DNA of 59,183 nt, from positions 1 to 59,183 of the IMG/VR virus record IMGVR_UViG_3300049489_000417, one strand, 5' to 3'. The notes below the pieces were generated by a model that searched no databases, was not told where the DNA came from, and was given only the letters and a program-made list of their open reading frames with translations. The DNA comes from a virus. Below are positions 55,619 through 59,183 of this stretch, one piece after another; the stretch's first letter is position 1, and each line of letters begins with the position of its first letter. The position numbers and the translations under genes are program-made.

Positions 55619-55935
55619 CCGACCGCGAACTGTTGGAACTGGCTGCGAAGGCAGCGGGAATTACTGGTGTTTGGGACAGCTACGCCAACGTATTCGTGCC
55701 AACACACGGGCGACTTACTTGGTCTCCCCTCACCGATGATGGCGATGCGCTGCGACTGGCGGTGAAGTTGCGATTCGATATTTGCACCGAGGACAACGAC
55801 GGTCCTACGCATATAAACGTATGGCCGTTTGGCGGTGGGTCAGGGTGTAGCGAGGCCGGAGACACTGACCCCTACGCCGCCACCCGCCGAGCCATCGTGC
55901 GAGCCGCTGCTGAAATCGGAAAGGAACTGAAATGA
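55615..55935 (+). CDS. Hypothetical phage accessory protein
   Basis: A 106-residue protein from ATG 55615, GGAGG upstream, overlapping the previous stop. It starts T-D-R-E-L-L-E-L-A-A-K-A-A-G-I, a start I know from many short phage proteins, followed by D-D-G-D-A-L-R-L-A-V-K-L and a C-terminal A-T-R-R-A-I-V-R-A-A-A-E-I-G. That pattern is typical of small 'DUF2591-neighbour' proteins; the function is unknown. Confidence 0.7.
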   Translation: MTDRELLELAAKAAGITGVWDSYANVFVPTHGRLTWSPLTDDGDALRLAVKLRFDICTEDNDGPTHINVWPFGGGSGCSEAGDTDPYAATRRAIVRAAAEIGKELK

Positions 55936-56615
55936 GCAAAGACCTGATTGAATGGAACTTGTCTGCCATATTGCATATTATCCGCAACCCATATGGATTT
56001 ACGGAAGACCAGCAACGTGACGCCAGACTCGCAGCAGCCGACCGCATCGAGCAGTTGGAAGCGGAGCTAAAAGACACAATTCGATCACGTGACTGGTACA
56101 AGGGCCGTGTCGATTTGCTTCAAGCTAATCAATCAAGAATGCGCGATCCAGAGCGAACGATTGTTTGCGACATTCTCGCAAACGGGTTCTTACTAGAACC
56201 GAGTGGCGGTAGGTATGCACTCAAGGCGCAGAGCGAGCCGGTGGCGTGCGAATCTTGCAGCGGCGACAGAAGGGTGTATGTGGGCGAGCGTTTCATCGCT
56301 TGCCCTTCCTGCACCACCCCACAGCCAAGCGCGGCAGGCTGGCTCCGAGCAGTCGATGAAGCAATGGTCTGCTCTCACCTTGGAGTTGTCAACGCCTCTG
56401 ACGACTACGCCACTGCCAAGAAGAAACTCAATGTCCTGATCTGCTGGTCGGTGCAGATTGACCGTGATCTTGGGCAAGGCGCGGAAGATGCGAAGGATGC
56501 TGCGATTGTGGCGATGGTGGATGCTGCGATGGTTGAAATGAAAAACATATCCCCGCCGCTTCGACGTAGTGAATGTCAGAGGCTAATACTCGCAGCAATC
56601 GCCGCACGGGGATAG
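55932..56615 (+). CDS. Hypothetical protein with zinc-binding Cys
   Basis: A 227-residue protein starting at ATG 55932 (ATGA overlap). It has an N-terminal helix with D-R-I-E-Q-L-E-A-E-L, a C-E-S-C and C-P-S-C pair around residues 105 and 130 that would bind zinc, and a C-terminal helical part. It looks like a fusion of several small modules common in phage accessory regions. No function can be assigned. Confidence 0.65.
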   Translation: MSKDLIEWNLSAILHIIRNPYGFTEDQQRDARLAAADRIEQLEAELKDTIRSRDWYKGRVDLLQANQSRMRDPERTIVCDILANGFLLEPSGGRYALKAQSEPVACESCSGDRRVYVGERFIACPSCTTPQPSAAGWLRAVDEAMVCSHLGVVNASDDYATAKKKLNVLICWSVQIDRDLGQGAEDAKDAAIVAMVDAAMVEMKNISPPLRRSECQRLILAAIAARG

Positions 56616-56623
56616 GGATTCTC

Positions 56624-56647
56624 TACTAATTCGCAAGGAGATTAGTA
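56624..56647 (+). promoter_or_regulatory. Ribosome site in a hairpin loop
   Basis: TACTAAT 56624-56630 pairs with ATTAGTA 56641-56647 and the loop TCGCAAGGAG exposes AAGGAG, the ribosome site of the gene at 56652. The stem is related to the 14-bp hairpin at 46172-46205. Confidence 0.55.
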
Positions 56648-56651
56648 CAAA

Positions 56652-56879
56652 ATGACACTAACCGAGCTGGATCAAATCGTCAGGCAGCAAGAAGAAATCG
56701 CCCGCCTCACCAAACAACTGACCTTCATCGAGTCGCTATTTGAGCGCAAGTGGAACGGAGTCGTTGGGTCAGGCAGTAAATCCACTTGGCACATCAAGGG
56801 CGACTACCGGCACAGAATCGCAAACATGCACGGCGAGACTTTCGGTGAAGCCATCGACGCCGCACGGGGAGAGGGATGA
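56652..56879 (+). CDS. Small coiled-coil accessory protein
   Basis: A 75-residue protein from ATG 56652. The N-terminal helix (I-V-R-Q-Q-E-E-I-A-R-L-T-K-Q-L) shares the R-L-T-K-Q motif with the genes at 56876 and 57157. The C-terminal half is Gly/Ser/His-rich and ends A-A-R-G-E-G. Function unknown; probably one of a duplicated set. Confidence 0.6.
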   Translation: MTLTELDQIVRQQEEIARLTKQLTFIESLFERKWNGVVGSGSKSTWHIKGDYRHRIANMHGETFGEAIDAARGEG

Positions 56880-57157
56880 TGAAACAGGCTTTAGAAGCAT
56901 TACGGCGAGTAGTTGACTCGTACTACGGAAGTCACCATCCTTTCCACAGCCCTATTTGGGATGACGCAGAGCTTGGCCTTCGAGAAATTAAATCCGAACT
57001 TTACAGCCTCACCAAGCAGCGGGAGGAGTTTGCGAGCGCGATTGTGGCGATGGTAGAAGACGGCTGGTTGGATTATGGTTATGAGGGTATGAGCGAAGCC
57101 CAAGAAAAGTGCTACGAAGCCTACATCAAGATCAAAGCAGCACAGGGAGAGGGGTGA
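56876..57157 (+). CDS. Small accessory protein, paralogue-like
   Basis: A 93-residue protein starting M-M-K-Q-A-L-E-A-L-R-R-V-V-D-S, overlapping the previous stop. It contains S-L-T-K-Q-R-E-E-F-A and an acidic aromatic C-terminal half. The A-L-E-A-L start and the L-T-K-Q-R motif place it with the neighbouring small genes. Function unknown. Confidence 0.6.
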   Translation: MMKQALEALRRVVDSYYGSHHPFHSPIWDDAELGLREIKSELYSLTKQREEFASAIVAMVEDGWLDYGYEGMSEAQEKCYEAYIKIKAAQGEG

Positions 57158-57435
57158 TGAGTGATTTAATGCTCCACGGCGTACTCTGTATGCCGCCAGA
57201 ACTTTGGCAAGACTCGGAGATTGACAAACGACAAAGGTATGCGCGTTATCTGGCAGCATCCCGCAGGATCGAGGACGCCGATAAAGAAATCACCCGCCTC
57301 ACCAAGCAGCGGGATGAGTTGGTTGATCTAATGAACCAAATTGGAGAAATCAACAGAGTCAAGAAATACGATATTGAAATCACAAAACTTGTCAGAGCAG
57401 CACTCGCCAAGGTGAAACAAGATGAAGTGGCTTGA
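57157..57435 (+). CDS. Small accessory protein, paralogue-like
   Basis: A 92-residue protein from ATG 57157, sharing one base with the previous stop, with GAGAGGGG as ribosome site. It contains R-L-T-K-Q-R-D-E-L-V-D-L-M, the motif of its two neighbours, and a helical C-terminus. Function unknown. Confidence 0.6.
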   Translation: MSDLMLHGVLCMPPELWQDSEIDKRQRYARYLAASRRIEDADKEITRLTKQRDELVDLMNQIGEINRVKKYDIEITKLVRAALAKVKQDEVA

Positions 57436-57808
57436 CCGAAGGATTGCAAGACCGGGGCCGTACCTTTGCCTGTGTCTGAGCGAAAAGGAATACAAGACCG
57501 CGATGAAGCACTGCGGGTTAGAGGTCGATCATGTCTGGCTGAACGACAACGCCAACGCCACGACGCACCTGCTGCGTAACCCGAAGCGCGAACTCTGCTG
57601 CATCGTTTGTCTTGGCGATGTGGAGGGTCGTTTGCCAGTTGAGACTGCCGGCATTCTGATCCATGAGGCCGTCCATGTCTGGCAAGAATACTGCGCTGAC
57701 ATTGGTGAGACGCACCCGGCGAGCGAGCAGGAAGCCTACGCGATTCAAGCGGTGTCCCAAGAATTACTAGCTGAGTTTGCAAGGAGGTTAGACAATGCCG
57801 GTACTTGA
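57422..57808 (+). CDS. HExxH metallopeptidase-like protein
   Basis: A 128-residue protein. I-L-I-H-E-A-V-H-V-W gives an H-E-x-x-H signature at residues 81-85, and E-Q-E-A-Y about 20 residues later offers a third zinc ligand (E102 or E104), the layout of a small zincin. A Cys-rich stretch (C-C-I-V-C) precedes it. I recall related phage proteins of unknown role encoded in accessory regions. It could act on a host protein or only keep a protease fold. It overlaps both neighbours by 14 bases. Confidence 0.75.
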   Translation: MKWLDRRIARPGPYLCLCLSEKEYKTAMKHCGLEVDHVWLNDNANATTHLLRNPKRELCCIVCLGDVEGRLPVETAGILIHEAVHVWQEYCADIGETHPASEQEAYAIQAVSQELLAEFARRLDNAGT

Positions 57809-58076
57809 CCACGCTACCCACGAAAGCACCGTCGCCAGCGCCCAAGGGTATGGGTGCAAGAACAAGGAAAGGGCGATTGTCTACTTCGCCCCCGGAGGGC
57901 TTGTTCCCGCTTACGCCGGTTCAATGCAGATGCACGTCCAGACAGTTCCAGTAGCCAACCGCATGTCCAAGGAATGCCGCTACGACATGAGCCTCATGGA
58001 TGGGCGGTGCGAAGGATGTACCAAGCGGGGGCAGGGCGAGGAATACGATCAACGAATCAGGAGTGATGGGAAATGA
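57795..58076 (+). CDS. Hypothetical protein with Cys cluster
   Basis: A 93-residue protein from ATG 57795. The C-terminal part holds C-R-Y-D-M-S-L-M-D-G-R-C-E-G-C-T, a three-Cys cluster that with an upstream Cys could bind a metal. The R-C-x-G-C motif is seen in other small phage proteins. Function unknown. Confidence 0.6.
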   Translation: MPVLDHATHESTVASAQGYGCKNKERAIVYFAPGGLVPAYAGSMQMHVQTVPVANRMSKECRYDMSLMDGRCEGCTKRGQGEEYDQRIRSDGK

Positions 58077-58342
58077 CTGAGTGGCAGATTCTTCTAAACA
58101 CCGTTCCAAAACCGCTTGAGCTTCCGAAGTCCAGACCGCGACATAAGGTGCAAGCCTATCGCCGGCTGTTGCAGACTCCGAAGACGGCAGATGAACTGTG
58201 TGCGGCCCTTGGGCTTACACTGAAAGGTTGCAGCGGCGTACTTAGTGGAATGGCAAAGCGCGGCCTGGTGCGTCGCTGTGGAAAAGTAGGTCGGGACGGT
58301 TGCGTTGGCCGCGAGAAGGTTCTTTGGGAGTGGGTGAAATGA
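58073..58342 (+). CDS. Small winged-helix DNA-binding protein
   Basis: An 89-residue protein from ATG 58073 (ATGA overlap). T-P-K-T-A-D-E-L-C-A-A-L-G-L-T-L-K-G-C-S-G-V-L-S-G-M-A-K-R-G-L-V is a clear winged helix-turn-helix with the recognition helix at about residues 50-62 and a wing G-R-D-G-C-V-G-R. It could be a local transcription regulator. Confidence 0.7.
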   Translation: MTEWQILLNTVPKPLELPKSRPRHKVQAYRRLLQTPKTADELCAALGLTLKGCSGVLSGMAKRGLVRRCGKVGRDGCVGREKVLWEWVK

Positions 58343-58379
58343 AAACTAACGTGCGTGTTCATAGGATGAGGGGATAGAG

Positions 58380-58577
58380 ATGAAATACTCAATGAGCAAT
58401 GAAGAACTGGCTGCAGCGATTGAGTATGCGTTCCAATGTTGCGATCAGAAGTATGTTGGCGGTTACAACACCAGTACCACGGAGCCGGGAAAGGTCATGC
58501 TTGAGCACTTGAAGGAGCTTACCAAGATTCAGAGGATGAGAGCGGGTCTTGTTGATGTGGAGGTAGAGCTGAAATGA
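58380..58577 (+). CDS. Small hypothetical protein
   Basis: A 65-residue protein with GAGGGG upstream of ATG 58380. It is helical at both ends (N-E-E-L-A-A-A-I-E-Y-A, K-V-M-L-E-H-L-K-E-L). It overlaps the next gene as ATGA. Function unknown. Confidence 0.6.
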   Translation: MKYSMSNEELAAAIEYAFQCCDQKYVGGYNTSTTEPGKVMLEHLKELTKIQRMRAGLVDVEVELK

Positions 58578-58756
58578 GCTACCTAACCGGACGCCAGTGG
58601 GACCACGCCCCACGCTACTGCGAACAGCACCAAGGCAAAGCGCCAGCAAAGGGTGGCGAGTACAGAACCAAAGACCGAATCCACCAAGTGTGGGTGTGTG
58701 CGAAGTGCATTGAGCGGGAGAAGGAACGTGACGGACAAAACTTGCGGAACCTGTAA
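58574..58756 (+). CDS. Small Cys-containing protein
   Basis: A 60-residue protein from ATG 58574. Y-C-E-Q-H near residue 16 and C-A-K-C near residue 43 give a possible C-x2-H plus C-x2-C zinc site. The end overlaps the next gene by 29 bases. Function unknown. Confidence 0.6.
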   Translation: MSYLTGRQWDHAPRYCEQHQGKAPAKGGEYRTKDRIHQVWVCAKCIEREKERDGQNLRNL

Positions 58757-58967
58757 GTACAGGGGGGAAGCGATTTTAGGAAAATGGGACAAAAATACCA
58801 GACAGAGGGAATTGAGCAGCTATTTCCTTTGCGAACGCATAAAACACGACTCAGAGAATCATTACACAAAGGGTCAAGTTGCAATAACCCGCGACGGAAG
58901 TGGATACTACGCTGCTCTTTGCGTGGAAACAGATTTCGGGTGTAACCTTTGGGAGTGTGGAACGTGA
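58728..58967 (+). CDS. Small Cys-rich protein
   Basis: A 79-residue protein with GTG 58728 behind GAAGGAA. It starts T-D-K-T-C-G-T-C-K-Y-R-G-E-A, a C-x2-C knuckle known from short phage proteins, and has further Cys near residues 37, 66, 72 and 77. Probably zinc-binding. Function unknown. Confidence 0.65.
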   Translation: MTDKTCGTCKYRGEAILGKWDKNTRQRELSSYFLCERIKHDSENHYTKGQVAITRDGSGYYAALCVETDFGCNLWECGT

Positions 58968-59113
58968 ACGCAATCAAGATCGGTGAGTACATGATCTACA
59001 GAACGGAAATTGGAACTATCTGGATCGAGCACGAAAGCGGTGAAGGCGTGGAGGTATCCGAAAAAGCGTTCTCAGAAGTTATCAAAACCTTCTTCTACAA
59101 CGAGGTTTTCTAA
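58964..59113 (+). CDS. Small hypothetical protein (49 residues)
   Basis: GTG 58964 overlaps the previous stop as GTGA and the TAA ends at 59113, sharing one base with the next ATG. The product (I-K-I-G-E-Y-M-I-Y-R-T-E-I-G-T-I-W-I-E) looks like a small beta-structured protein with a C-terminal helix. It is shorter than usual gene-finder limits but fits the overlapping pattern exactly. Confidence 0.6.
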   Translation: MNAIKIGEYMIYRTEIGTIWIEHESGEGVEVSEKAFSEVIKTFFYNEVF

Positions 59114-59183
59114 TGTCACCAAAACAAATCGCTGAACTCCGCGAAGAAGCGGATCGCCTTGGCCGGCAACTCAACATCATGTG
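59113..59183 (+). CDS. Start of a further gene, cut by the window end
   Basis: ATG 59113 overlaps the previous stop as TAATG. The visible 23 residues (P-K-Q-I-A-E-L-R-E-E-A-D-R-L-G-R-Q-L) form a charged helix. Nothing can be said about the function. Confidence 0.5.
   Translation, partial: MSPKQIAELREEADRLGRQLNIM

Overview
The window is part of the genome of a tailed bacteriophage (Caudoviricetes). The virion genes point to a short-tailed (podovirus-like) particle: a P22-type portal, an N4 gp56-type major capsid protein, a scaffold, a set of repetitive tail or surface proteins, and a 2730-residue internal or ejection protein. There is no tape measure, tail tube or sheath gene. Shine-Dalgarno sites of the AAGGAG type, a bacterial-type initiator tRNA and the NinX-like (DUF2591) and DnaQ-like accessory genes fit a proteobacterial host, but the host cannot be named from this sequence. 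Both ends of the window cut through genes, so the genome continues on both sides. No DNA polymerase, RNA polymerase, integrase or repressor is visible here.

Layout. (1) 1-2992, plus strand: small early or accessory genes ending with a DnaQ-like exonuclease, a PD-(D/E)XK nuclease and a DUF7303-like protein. (2) 2993-3204: the convergent junction, which holds a candidate structured RNA with a pseudoknot. (3) 3205-41065, minus strand, read right to left: small and large terminase, portal, scaffold, capsid, decoration protein, adaptor, tail spike, other tail proteins, lysis cassette, more virion proteins, and the giant ejection protein last. The capsid and decoration genes form their own unit, with a near-consensus promoter on one side and a strong intrinsic terminator on the other. 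(4) 41066-46167, plus strand: mostly unrecognised small genes. The first five gaps carry the same module, a GC-rich hairpin, exactly nine bases, then TTGCACACTT. (5) 46168-46940: a group I intron core related to the Azoarcus/Anabaena tRNA introns, followed by a CAT-anticodon tRNA. (6) 46965-52268: small genes, a 570-bp repeat-rich noncoding region that is a good candidate origin, and a primase/SF3-helicase with its followers. (7) 52264-52655: tRNA-Thr, an initiator-type tRNA-fMet, tRNA-Trp and a degenerate tRNA. (8) 52891-59183: a dense run of tiny overlapping genes, including an HNH endonuclease, a lipoprotein and an HExxH protein.

How it fits together. Terminase, portal, scaffold and capsid build and fill the head. 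The adaptor, tail and spike proteins complete the particle. The two large proteins at the end of the late operon are probably carried inside and ejected. The holin and M15 endopeptidase release progeny. On the other arm the primase-helicase next to an iteron-like region suggests a phage that primes and unwinds its own origin and borrows the host polymerase. Four places (decoration gene, 47342-47648, 51035-51375, 55335-55618) look as if a reading frame has been shifted; some may be assembly errors.
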